Origin: an uncultured Eubacterium sp.
Lineage (GTDB): Bacteria > Bacillota > Clostridia > Lachnospirales > Lachnospiraceae
NCBI GenBank assembly: GCA_947642745.1
Contig: CANRTU010000002.1
Coordinates: 1-64,000, forward strand
DNA: 64,000 bases
Direction of reading: 5' to 3'
The notes below the pieces were generated by a model. It made no database searches. It was not told the DNA's origin and worked only from the letters and a program-made list of their open reading frames with translations. The position numbers and the translations under genes were made by a program. Positions within the stretch are counted from its first letter, which is position 1. Every line of letters begins with the position of its first letter. This document shows, piece by piece, positions 18,816 through 26,581 of the stretch.

Positions 18816-18965
18816 GACATACCTCTCTTATATGCTTTCCTTGTTTTCAGAAGTATGTGCGGATTCCCGCTTATTTATTCAGACGGCGCTGCATGCGCCG
18901 GAAAATGTGTGAACCGGATATCCGGAAAAGCTGCGCCGCCCTGCCCGGAACATTTTTATGAAATC

Positions 18966-19020
18966 AAAAAATATTGTGAATCCTGCCGGGCGAAACAGCC
19001 TGCCGGCAAAATTCACAATA
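18966..19020 (-). terminator. Terminator downstream of glgA
   Basis: TATTGTGAAT (18972-18981) and ATTCACAATA (19011-19020) form a perfect outer stem. GCCGG/CCGGC forms an inner stem. On the minus strand the hairpin is followed by TTTTTT, about 60 bp past the glgA stop. Confidence 0.8.
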
Positions 19021-19083
19021 CTATTTATAGAATATACTCCTTACAGAACACGGACCTTTTCAGAATACGCTCCTTTGTAAATA

Positions 19084-20544
19084 TCAGGACTCTTTCTCAC
19101 CGATCAGGTAATTATACAGTCCTTCATATTTAAACTTCGACGCATTCCAGGAGAAATCTTTCTGCATTCCCCGGTCAATCATGCGGTTCCAGTCTTTTTT
19201 CATATCAAAGTATACTTTCTTCGCATAGTTAATTACTTTGAGCATTTCTTCCCCGTTGTAATTGGAGAAAGAGAAGCCGTCGCCGGTATTTTCATATTCA
19301 TTGAACGGAATCACAGTATCTTTCAGCCCGCCTGTTTCCCGTACAATCGGTGCGGTACCATACCGGAAGGAAATCAGCTGGGTCAGGCCGCACGGCTCAA
19401 ACTGGGAAGGCATTAAAAACGCATCCGCCGCCGCATACAGTTTATGGGCCAGATCGTCCGAATAGCAGATATTCGCTGAAATACGGTCGCCATATTTCCA
19501 TGCGTAATGACGGAACATATTTTCATATCCGGGATCGCCGGTTCCGATTACAACCAGCTGTGTATAATCGTCCACAATGCGGTCGATGACATAATTGATC
19601 AGATCCAGTCCCTTCTGGTCTGTCAGACGGGAAATAAGACCGATCATAAATTTCTTCCTGTCTACCGCCAGTCCCAGTTCTTCCTGCAGTCTTGTCTTAT
19701 TTACATATTTCTTCTTGCGCCAGTTGCTCACATCGTAATTATTGTAAATCTTCTGATCGGTAGCAGGATTATAAATGCCATAGTCAATACCATTTACAAT
19801 ACCCTGCATATCCATATGCCTTGCGGATAACAGTCCGTCCAGCCCTTCCCCGTAATACGGCGTCTGGATTTCCTGCGCATATGTATCGCTGACTGTCGTA
19901 ATATAGTCCGCATATACCAGGCCGCCTTTTAACATGCTGGCGTCTTTGTTAAATTCCAGTTTGTCCGGTACGAACAGATTGCTGGTCATGCCGCTTAATC
20001 CCTGGAATACTTTCTTATCCCAGATACCCTGGAATTTAAGGTTGTGGATCGTCATCACAGACTTCATGCCCCAGTAGAACATATCTCCCTGGAACTCATT
20101 TTTAAGATAGACCGGAATCAGGCCTGCCTGCCAGTCATGGCAGTGAATCAGATCCGGCTGGAAGTCAATGGCCTTTAACATGGACAGCACTGCTTTGTCA
20201 AAAAAGATAAATTTCTCAATGTCATAGCGGATATCGCCATATGGTACGGCACAGTTAAAGTATTCCTGGTTGTCGATAAAATAAAAAGTAACCCCGTCCA
20301 GTTCATACTTTAAAATTCCTACGTACTTTTCCGGAATCATTGGACCTGTCCCCATATAGAAATGGGTAACGTATTCAAACTCATTCCTGTACTTTTCCGG
20401 AATACAGGTATAGTTTGGAATAACTACACGCACATCCCAGTATTCCTTGTCAAATTCTTTTGGTAATGCTCCACATACATCTGCCAGTCCGCCAGTTTTA
20501 ATAAACGGTACACATTCAGATGCTGCGAATAATATTTTTTTCAT
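19084..20544 (-). CDS. glgA: Glycogen synthase (ADP-glucose type)
   Basis: This 486-residue GT5 glycosyltransferase starts MKKILFAASECVPFIKTGGLADVCGALPK; KTGGLAD is the ADP-glucose binding loop. The C-terminal GT-B half carries LMPSQFEPCGLTQ with the catalytic Glu and the RYGTAPIVRETGGLKDTV segment. It extends alpha-1,4-glucan chains. ATG 20544 follows AGGGAGGATTTTC, so the upstream 21-residue extension is dropped. No other glg gene is in the window, so this copy is separate from any glg operon. Confidence 0.96.
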   Translation of the reverse strand: MKKILFAASECVPFIKTGGLADVCGALPKEFDKEYWDVRVVIPNYTCIPEKYRNEFEYVTHFYMGTGPMIPEKYVGILKYELDGVTFYFIDNQEYFNCAVPYGDIRYDIEKFIFFDKAVLSMLKAIDFQPDLIHCHDWQAGLIPVYLKNEFQGDMFYWGMKSVMTIHNLKFQGIWDKKVFQGLSGMTSNLFVPDKLEFNKDASMLKGGLVYADYITTVSDTYAQEIQTPYYGEGLDGLLSARHMDMQGIVNGIDYGIYNPATDQKIYNNYDVSNWRKKKYVNKTRLQEELGLAVDRKKFMIGLISRLTDQKGLDLINYVIDRIVDDYTQLVVIGTGDPGYENMFRHYAWKYGDRISANICYSDDLAHKLYAAADAFLMPSQFEPCGLTQLISFRYGTAPIVRETGGLKDTVIPFNEYENTGDGFSFSNYNGEEMLKVINYAKKVYFDMKKDWNRMIDRGMQKDFSWNASKFKYEGLYNYLIGEKES

Positions 20545-20728
20545 GAAAATCCTCCCTGGTTTTATTACATATCCCCCGTCGGTACATGATACAGGTTTGC
20601 ATACCATGTCATGCGCAAGGCATTATGTTTCTTCTTTTTCCGGCTGCGTTAATACGGTGAATTCCGCACTCTGCCGCAGGTTCGTGATGCCCACGCCCAT
20701 ACGGCATGGATGCGCTGCACGGGCCAGT

Positions 20729-21457
20729 CTATTCTTCCCAGTTGTGGTACACCGTCTGGACGTCATCGTCTTCTTCCAGCAGGTCCAAAATCCGCTGGAT
20801 ATTTGTAATATCCGTTTCATTTTGCAGCGTCACGTAATTTTGCGGCAGCATGGTAACTTCCGCCTGGGTCATCACAATGCCTTCTGTGGCCAGCGCTTCC
20901 CGGACTGCCGGAAAATCAGCGGGAGCAGTTATAATTTCAAAACAGTCATCCTCTTCTGCAAAATCTTCCGCACCGGCGTCCAGGGCAGACATCATCAGAT
21001 CGTCCGCTTCCATTTCGCACTCCTCTTTGTCAATGATAATCTGGCCTTTTTCATCAAACATATAAGAAACGCATCCCTGGGTCCCGATACTGCCCTGCCC
21101 TTTGGTAAAGCAGTTACGTACATTTGCGGCGGTCCGGTTTTTATTATCTGTTAACGCATCAACGATAATCGCTGTTCCCCCCGGCCCGTAGCCTTCATAT
21201 GTAACAGCTTCATAATTGACGTTGCCTGAATCACCGGCAGCTTTTTTGATGCCCCGGTCGATGGTATCGTTTGGCATATTGTTTGCTTTTGCTTTTGCGA
21301 TTACATCTCTTAATTTACTATTATTGGCAGGATCTGGTCCGCCTTCTTTTACAGCGATAGCCAGTTCCCTTCCGATCATGGTAAACATTTTCCCTTTTGC
21401 AGCATCATTTTTTTCTTTCTTATGTTTGATATTTGCAAATTTGGAATGTCCTGACAT
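20729..21457 (-). CDS. yebC: YebC/PmpR family protein
   Basis: This 242-residue protein has the invariant N-terminus MSGHSKFANIKHKK and the NNMPNDTIDRGIKKA motif of YebC/TACO1. The family was long annotated as transcription regulators. More recent work places some members on the ribosome, relieving stalling at proline stretches; which applies here cannot be read from sequence. AGAGGATTAACAT precedes ATG 21457. It is transcribed in the same direction as glgA, with about 180 bp between them. Confidence 0.95.
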   Translation of the reverse strand: MSGHSKFANIKHKKEKNDAAKGKMFTMIGRELAIAVKEGGPDPANNSKLRDVIAKAKANNMPNDTIDRGIKKAAGDSGNVNYEAVTYEGYGPGGTAIIVDALTDNKNRTAANVRNCFTKGQGSIGTQGCVSYMFDEKGQIIIDKEECEMEADDLMMSALDAGAEDFAEEDDCFEIITAPADFPAVREALATEGIVMTQAEVTMLPQNYVTLQNETDITNIQRILDLLEEDDDVQTVYHNWEE

Positions 21458-21503
21458 ATGTTAATCCTCTTTTCTGTTTGTTCATCTAACGGTATTTTAT
21501 CAC

Positions 21504-22388
21504 TTAATCTTCACTATGACAAGCACTATCCTTGCTGATGCGTACATTTTGCACCATCTTATCCGCTACTCGTACCACGTCAAAGATCCATCCGCCGTAA
21601 CTGATGGAAAACGTCTCTCCATCCGATGGGATTTTGTCAATCCTGGAAATCAGAAATCCGTTTAACGTATCGTAGTCTTCTTCCTGGAATTTAATATCCA
21701 ATGCCTCCCCCACATCATCCAGGGATGCCATCCCCTGCACGAGAAAACACTGGCCGGAAAGTTTTTCAATCATCTGGCTTTCTTCATCGTGTTCGTCAAA
21801 AATATTGCCCACAATCTCTTCCAGAATATCCTCCATGGCAACCAGGCCGCAGGTCTGCCCGTATTCATCCACTACAATGACCATATGGGCTTTTTTTGCC
21901 TGCATGATCTGGAACAGGTCGCTGATCCTGCAGGTCTGCGGGATAAACTCACCTTTTGAAAAAAGTCCTTCAATCTTCTGTACCGGCATATCCATATACT
22001 CTTCCCGCCGGCTGAACGCCATGACTTCCTTGATGTGCATGATACCTATGATATTATCAATATCATCAAGAAAAACCGGAAACCTGGAATAAGGCTCCTC
22101 CAGTACCTGGTCCATAATCCGGCGCAGCGGCAATGTCCCGTCCAGGGCACAGATATGCCTGCGGTGGGTCATAATATCCTGCGCTTCTTTGTCCGTAAAT
22201 TCAAAGATATTGTGAATCATTTCCGCTTCCGAAGCCTCCAGGACCCCTTTTTCGTGACCTTCGTTGACCATGGAAATGATTTCTTCTTCCGTTACCTTTT
22301 CGGAATTTCTGCGGACCAGTCTTTTCAAAAATTCTCCAAACCAGTTATTTCTTTCTGCGTGTAACTTGGGACTCGCGCCATCGTCCAT
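21504..22388 (-). CDS. CBS-pair/CorC-HlyC domain protein
   Basis: This 294-residue soluble protein has two CBS motifs (DIMTHRRHICALDGTLPLRRIM and ISDLFQIMQAKKAHMVIVVDEYGQ) and a C-terminal CorC/HlyC transporter-associated domain (DYDTLNGFLISRIDKIPSDGE). Related proteins usually carry an N-terminal DUF21 membrane domain; here only the soluble part exists, as in CorC. A link to Mg2+/Co2+ efflux is inferred from the family, and the old name hemolysin is not supported. AAGGAGAGAATTTT precedes the start, and a promoter with a flanking inverted repeat lies upstream. Confidence 0.85.
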   Translation of the reverse strand: MDDGASPKLHAERNNWFGEFLKRLVRRNSEKVTEEEIISMVNEGHEKGVLEASEAEMIHNIFEFTDKEAQDIMTHRRHICALDGTLPLRRIMDQVLEEPYSRFPVFLDDIDNIIGIMHIKEVMAFSRREEYMDMPVQKIEGLFSKGEFIPQTCRISDLFQIMQAKKAHMVIVVDEYGQTCGLVAMEDILEEIVGNIFDEHDEESQMIEKLSGQCFLVQGMASLDDVGEALDIKFQEEDYDTLNGFLISRIDKIPSDGETFSISYGGWIFDVVRVADKMVQNVRISKDSACHSED

Positions 22389-22407
22389 AAAATTCTCTCC
22401 TTTTTGT

Positions 22408-22464
22408 ATGCGTAAACTATAGTTCTGCTTTTAATAAAATATCATTTCTTACGCATTACGTCAA
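22408..22464 (-). promoter_or_regulatory. Promoter of the CBS/CorC gene with flanking inverted repeat
   Basis: TTGACG (-35, 22459-22464) and TATTTT (-10, 22436-22441) are separated by 17 bp. The -10 is bracketed by perfect 8-bp inverted arms, ATGCGTAA at 22408-22415 and TTACGCAT at 22449-22456. This arrangement could be an operator or an early mRNA hairpin. The rest of the gap up to mazF shows nothing else clear. Confidence 0.65.
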
Positions 22465-22597
22465 GACAATTGGATGTGAACACTTTTCATGAATGATCCA
22501 TGCGCAGCCCGCCCCCCGGGCCAGCCGCCGTCATTGTCCCATGTCCCTGAAAATGCCGGTGCGGGCTTACGCCGCAAAGTCCCTGACCAGACGGTAA

Positions 22598-22948
22598 CTA
22601 TGTAAGCACTAACTGCAGACTGATGCATAACGCCCGGTCGATTTTTTTCATAATCCCGCCGTCCAGATGGCACACCTTATCCTTGAGCCGTTTCTTGTCA
22701 ATCGTACGCAGCTGCTCCAGTAAAATAACAGAGTCCTTGACCAGTGCGTAACGGCTGCTGGAAAGTTCCACATGGGTCGGGAGCTTTGCCTTGTTCATCT
22801 GGGAAGTAATGGCCGCACAGATCACCGTCGGACTGTGCAGGTTGCCCACATCGTTCTGTATAATCAGCACCGGCCGCACACCGCCCTGTTCCGAGCCTAC
22901 CACCGGTCTTAAATCCGCATAATAAATATCTCCACGTCTGATGATCAT
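22598..22948 (-). CDS. mazF: MazF/NdoA (PemK) endoribonuclease, type II toxin
   Basis: At 116 residues from ATG 22948 this is exactly the length of Bacillus NdoA (EndoA) and shares its features: [13 protein letters not shown] at the start, [16 protein letters not shown], and the basic [10 protein letters not shown] segment. It is an mRNA interferase that cuts single-stranded RNA at short sites. GTGGAG precedes the chosen start; the GTG at 22957 in the track is too close to it. As in Bacillus it follows alr, but the antitoxin gene (ndoAI) normally between them is missing: the 82-bp gap has no usable ORF. Confidence 0.93.
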   Translation of the reverse strand: MIIRRGDIYYADLRPVVGSEQGGVRPVLIIQNDVGNLHSPTVICAAITSQMNKAKLPTHVELSSSRYALVKDSVILLEQLRTIDKKRLKDKVCHLDGGIMKKIDRALCISLQLVLT

Positions 22949-23030
22949 TTTTCTCACTCCACAAAATAGGTTATACGGTGAGTATTACCAGTTTTATCGA
23001 GTGTATACATACATACCGCAATTTTTATTT

Positions 23031-24203
23031 TTAACTGTCCGTTTCAGATACCCGCACGCCGTCTTTATAATAAATCCTTGGAATCCGCTTTCCAAGACAG
23101 CAGGCAAATTCATAATTGAATCTGCCGGATAATGCGCCCAGTTCTTCCAGGGACAGATTCTTTGCGCCGTCCACGCCTGCCAGGGTGACCTCATCCCCTT
23201 CCCGCACATCTCCCGCATCCGTAACATCCACCATAAACTGGTCCATACAGATTCTGCCAAGAATGGGCGCCCGCCGTCCATGTATCAGCACATATCCTTT
23301 GTCTGAAAGACTCCTTGGATAGCCGTCCCCGTATCCCACCGGAATCGTGGCTATTTTTGACGGCCGTGCGGTCGTATATGTACCGCCATAGGAAATCCGC
23401 CTGCCCGCCTCCAGATCTTTCACATATGCCACATGGCTTTTTAATTCCAGCGCCGCCCACAGCCGGATCCGTCTTTCTGCCGCCCGCGCCTTTATTTCAT
23501 CAGACGGCCAGAGACCGTACAGAATAATGCCCGCCCTGACCAGATCCATATGGGCGTCCGGGCAGCTGATAACCGCTGCGCTGTTGGAACAGTGACGATA
23601 AGGAATGTGGATGCCATCCGCCTCCAGCTGTTCCACAAACTGTTCAAACTGTGCCAGCTGCGCCTTTGTAAATGTCTCATCCGCTTCGTCCGCACAGGCA
23701 AAATGGGTAAAGATACCTTCTATTATTATATGCGGCAGTGCCTGTATCCGCGCTATCATCCGGGTGCTTTCTTTTGCCGCCCGCATACCGATCCGGCTCA
23801 TGCCGGTATCCACCTTGATGTGTATCACAGCGTCCCTGCCTGCCAGCACAGCGGCGTCTGAAAGTTTCTTCGCCGCTTCCAGTGTGAATATGGCGGGCCG
23901 TATCTCTTCCTGTACCAGTTTCTCATAGTGTTCCGCAAAGACATGCCCCAGTATAAGCACCGGTTTACGGATACCGCTGCGGCGCAGCTTCAACGCTTCC
24001 TCCGCAGTGGCAGTGGCAAAACCCGCTATACACTGTTCTTTTTCAATGGCAGTGGCGATTTCAACTGCTCCGTGGCCATAACCGTCTGTTTTTACAACGG
24101 CGATAATCCTGGTATCCGGCCGCAGCAGCCGGCGGATCACCCCCAGGTTATGACAGACGGCGTCCAGATCAATTTTCGCATAAACCCGGCTGTAAGTATT
24201 CAT
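23031..24203 (-). CDS. alr: Alanine racemase
   Basis: This 390-residue fold III PLP enzyme begins YSRVYAKIDLDAVCHNL and has the PLP-lysine motif AVVKTDGYGHGA; the usual AVVKADAYGHG is slightly altered but the Lys and Tyr are kept. The C-terminal beta domain contains RRISYGGTYTT with the catalytic Tyr and GRICMDQFMVD. It makes D-alanine for peptidoglycan. ATG 24203 lies 9 bases after AGAGG and is preferred to the TTG used in the track. It lies upstream of mazF and downstream of the NAD(P)HX repair gene. Confidence 0.96.
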   Translation of the reverse strand: MNTYSRVYAKIDLDAVCHNLGVIRRLLRPDTRIIAVVKTDGYGHGAVEIATAIEKEQCIAGFATATAEEALKLRRSGIRKPVLILGHVFAEHYEKLVQEEIRPAIFTLEAAKKLSDAAVLAGRDAVIHIKVDTGMSRIGMRAAKESTRMIARIQALPHIIIEGIFTHFACADEADETFTKAQLAQFEQFVEQLEADGIHIPYRHCSNSAAVISCPDAHMDLVRAGIILYGLWPSDEIKARAAERRIRLWAALELKSHVAYVKDLEAGRRISYGGTYTTARPSKIATIPVGYGDGYPRSLSDKGYVLIHGRRAPILGRICMDQFMVDVTDAGDVREGDEVTLAGVDGAKNLSLEELGALSGRFNYEFACCLGKRIPRIYYKDGVRVSETDS

Positions 24204-24298
24204 ATGAATCAACCTCTGTTTTATGATAAATTCATCGTACTTAATTCATAACATTTTACTTATTATTATATTTTACTTCGTATATTTTATTTCTAAAT

Positions 24299-25795
24299 TT
24301 ATGATATTCTGCCCATAACGGTACCAACTGCTTTAACAATATCCCCGGCCAGCACGCTGTAGACGCCTGCTGAGCCCGCTGCCGTTTCCCCGGCCAGACC
24401 GTGCAGAAATACTCCCAGCGCCGCCGCTTTTTCACAGCTCATTCCCTGCGCCAGCAGCCCTGCGATAATCCCGGTCAGCACATCCCCGCTGCCGCCTTTT
24501 GCCATGGCGCTGCAGCCGGAAGTATTGATATAGAACGTACCGTCCGCACAGGCAGTCACAGTGGCCGCATCTTTAAGCACACAGGTCAGTTTATGGCAGA
24601 TGGCAAATTCCAGGGCTGTGTCCGCCAGGTGATCCAGTATTTCCGGTACGGTTTTTCCAGTCAGCCCGGCCATTTCCCCGGGATGAGGAGTAATAATAAT
24701 TTCTCCGCCGGTCTTCAGCAGCTTTGGATGCTTCGCAATAATATTCAGCCCGTCCGCGTCTATGACCACAGGAACTTTTGCCTGCTCCAGAATAAGTCCG
24801 GTAAGCCGGCAGGCCACATCGCCCGTTCCGATGCCGGGGCCCAGTGCGATCACATCCGCCCACCGGACAGCCTGCGCCACATCCTCCGGCGCAAAGCCCG
24901 CTTCCCCGGGCGTAAGCAGTACCGCCTCCGCAAGCGTGCCCTGGATCACCTCCCGGTTTTCCTCTGGCGTAATGATTTTTACAAGCCCGCAGCCTGCCAT
25001 ATAAGCCGCCTTTGCGCAAAAAACCGCCGCCCCTGCCATATCTTTACTGCCCGCAAATACAAGCAGCCTGCCAAAGGTGCCCTTATGGGAACGGGCAGGA
25101 CGCACCGGAAGCATCTGTCCGGGATCCGCAGGCTCCAGCGCATAACAGGATGGCCTGCGCCCCTGCCAGCTCTCGTCCGTAATGCCAATATCCGCCACGG
25201 TAAGCATTCCGCACATTTCACGTCCCGGATACAGCAGCTGTCCGGCTTTTGGATAGGCAAAGGTTACTGTCGCATCCGCACAAAAGGCCGGTTCGTATAC
25301 AGCGCCATGATCGGCGGACACCCCGCAGGGCATATCCACAGCGATTTTATATCCTTCCATCTGGTTCATCTGCCGGATCCACCCGGCCGTCTTCCCGGTC
25401 ACAGGCCTTGTAAGTCCGATTCCATGGAGCGCTTCGATCACGCACTGGTACGTCCCGTTTTCCGGCATCTCTTCCAGCACCGGTATACCGTATGCTTTCA
25501 GGATATTACGCTGCGTGATATTTTCTTCTGTACGTTTTCCATTATCTTCTGTCTGGACCACACATACCCGCATCCCCTTTTGATACAGCAGCCTTGCCAC
25601 AGCCAGTCCGTCAGCCCCGTTATTGCCGTTGCCGCATACGATAAGCACACTGCCGGCACAGGATATGTTTCCGGCGGCGCAGCCGGCTACGCTTAATGCG
25701 GCCCGTTCCATCAGTACCAGGGACGGGACGCCAAAACGCTTAATGGTACTTTCGTCGCACTGTTTCATTTCTTTACTGTTTACGACCCGTTTCAT
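24299..25795 (-). CDS. nnr: Bifunctional NAD(P)H-hydrate epimerase / ADP-dependent NAD(P)H-hydrate dehydratase
   Basis: This 498-residue fusion joins a YjeF N-terminal epimerase domain (residues 1-205; GNGNNGADGLAVARLL) to a C-terminal ribokinase-like dehydratase domain (residues 220-498; KGTFGRLLVFAGSKDMAGA, VVIDADGLN, TPHPGEMAGLTG, GGSGDVLTGIIAGLL). It repairs hydrated NADH and NADPH. Its ATG overlaps the rex stop codon by 4 bp (ATGA), so the redox sensor and the NADH repair enzyme are translationally coupled. alr follows at about 95 bp. Confidence 0.95.
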   Translation of the reverse strand: MKRVVNSKEMKQCDESTIKRFGVPSLVLMERAALSVAGCAAGNISCAGSVLIVCGNGNNGADGLAVARLLYQKGMRVCVVQTEDNGKRTEENITQRNILKAYGIPVLEEMPENGTYQCVIEALHGIGLTRPVTGKTAGWIRQMNQMEGYKIAVDMPCGVSADHGAVYEPAFCADATVTFAYPKAGQLLYPGREMCGMLTVADIGITDESWQGRRPSCYALEPADPGQMLPVRPARSHKGTFGRLLVFAGSKDMAGAAVFCAKAAYMAGCGLVKIITPEENREVIQGTLAEAVLLTPGEAGFAPEDVAQAVRWADVIALGPGIGTGDVACRLTGLILEQAKVPVVIDADGLNIIAKHPKLLKTGGEIIITPHPGEMAGLTGKTVPEILDHLADTALEFAICHKLTCVLKDAATVTACADGTFYINTSGCSAMAKGGSGDVLTGIIAGLLAQGMSCEKAAALGVFLHGLAGETAAGSAGVYSVLAGDIVKAVGTVMGRIS

Positions 25796-26463
25796 CTGTT
25801 TTCTGTATCTCCTTTTTCCTGTCTTTCCTTTTTTTTCCCATTGCGGAGCATATTATAAGATAACTGCATCAGACTGTCTGATAAATGAACATTTTCCACC
25901 ACCACATCCTGATCCATCAGTTCCAGATCCACATGGGCAAAATTCCAGATCGCCCGGATGCCAAGATTTACCAGTCTCCTTGCAAGCTTATCCGCCGTAT
26001 GTTTTGGCATGGTAAGCGCCGCTATGTCGATTTTGTGTCCGGCAGCGAATTCTTCCAGTTCTGAGAGCATCCGCACCGGCACTCCACGGACCATATGCCC
26101 GTCAAGCGCCGGATTAATGTCAAACAGTCCGGTAATCATAAATCCCATTTTTTCAAAACTGCCGTAATTAGCCAGCGCCTGCCCCAGATTGCCCACACCG
26201 ATAATAATAATATTATGCTGCTGCTCCAGTCCCAGAATCCTTCCGATTTCTTCATACAGATACTGGACATTATATCCATAGCCCTGCTGCCCGAATCCGC
26301 CAAAATTATTCAGATCCTGGCGGATCTGCGACGCAGTGACATTCATTTTCAGACTCAGCTCATTGGAGGATATCCGTTCCACCCCTTCATCCAGTAATTC
26401 GCCCAGATAACGGTAATAGCGTGGCATTCTGCGGATCACCGCCTGTGAAATGTCTTTATTCAA
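25792..26463 (-). CDS. rex: Redox-sensing transcriptional repressor Rex
   Basis: This 223-residue protein has an N-terminal winged helix (SQAVIRRMPRYYRYLGELLDEG, RQDLNNFGGFGQQGYGY) and a Rossmann domain (IIIIGVGNLGQALANYG) that senses NADH/NAD+. Rex represses fermentation and respiration genes at low NADH. The start is a TTG at 26463 (MNKDISQAV) behind GAGGGG; no ATG fits the conserved N-terminus. A consensus promoter and a 9-bp inverted repeat precede it. The ABC-F gene upstream is also next to rex (ydiH) in Bacillus as ydiF. Confidence 0.95.
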   Translation of the reverse strand: MNKDISQAVIRRMPRYYRYLGELLDEGVERISSNELSLKMNVTASQIRQDLNNFGGFGQQGYGYNVQYLYEEIGRILGLEQQHNIIIIGVGNLGQALANYGSFEKMGFMITGLFDINPALDGHMVRGVPVRMLSELEEFAAGHKIDIAALTMPKHTADKLARRLVNLGIRAIWNFAHVDLELMDQDVVVENVHLSDSLMQLSYNMLRNGKKKERQEKGDTENR

Positions 26464-26481
26464 TGTTCGTTTCCCCTCTTA

Positions 26482-26540
26482 AATTTATGTAAAATAGTTT
26501 CAGCCACATAAATTATAATAATCCGGGTCCGGTTTGTCAA
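26482..26540 (-). promoter_or_regulatory. rex promoter with inverted repeat in the early leader
   Basis: TTGACA (26535-26540) and TATAAT (26512-26517) with 17-bp spacing make a near-consensus promoter. Perfect 9-bp arms ACATAAATT (26506-26514) and AATTTATGT (26482-26490) follow, the first overlapping the -10. This could be an operator for autoregulation, although it differs from the usual Rex box (TTGTTAAN4TTAACAA). Confidence 0.75.
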
Positions 26541-26581
26541 TTCTGCGGTCAGGCCCAAAAAGCGGCTGGTATAATAGTGAT

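Noticed and set aside
18855-19133. Plus-strand ORF upstream of tepA
   Set aside because: It runs through the glgA terminator hairpin and into antisense glgA sequence.
20623-20820. 65-codon minus-strand ORF overlapping the yebC end
   Set aside because: It is mostly a shadow of yebC; the short tail beyond the stop has no ribosome binding site.
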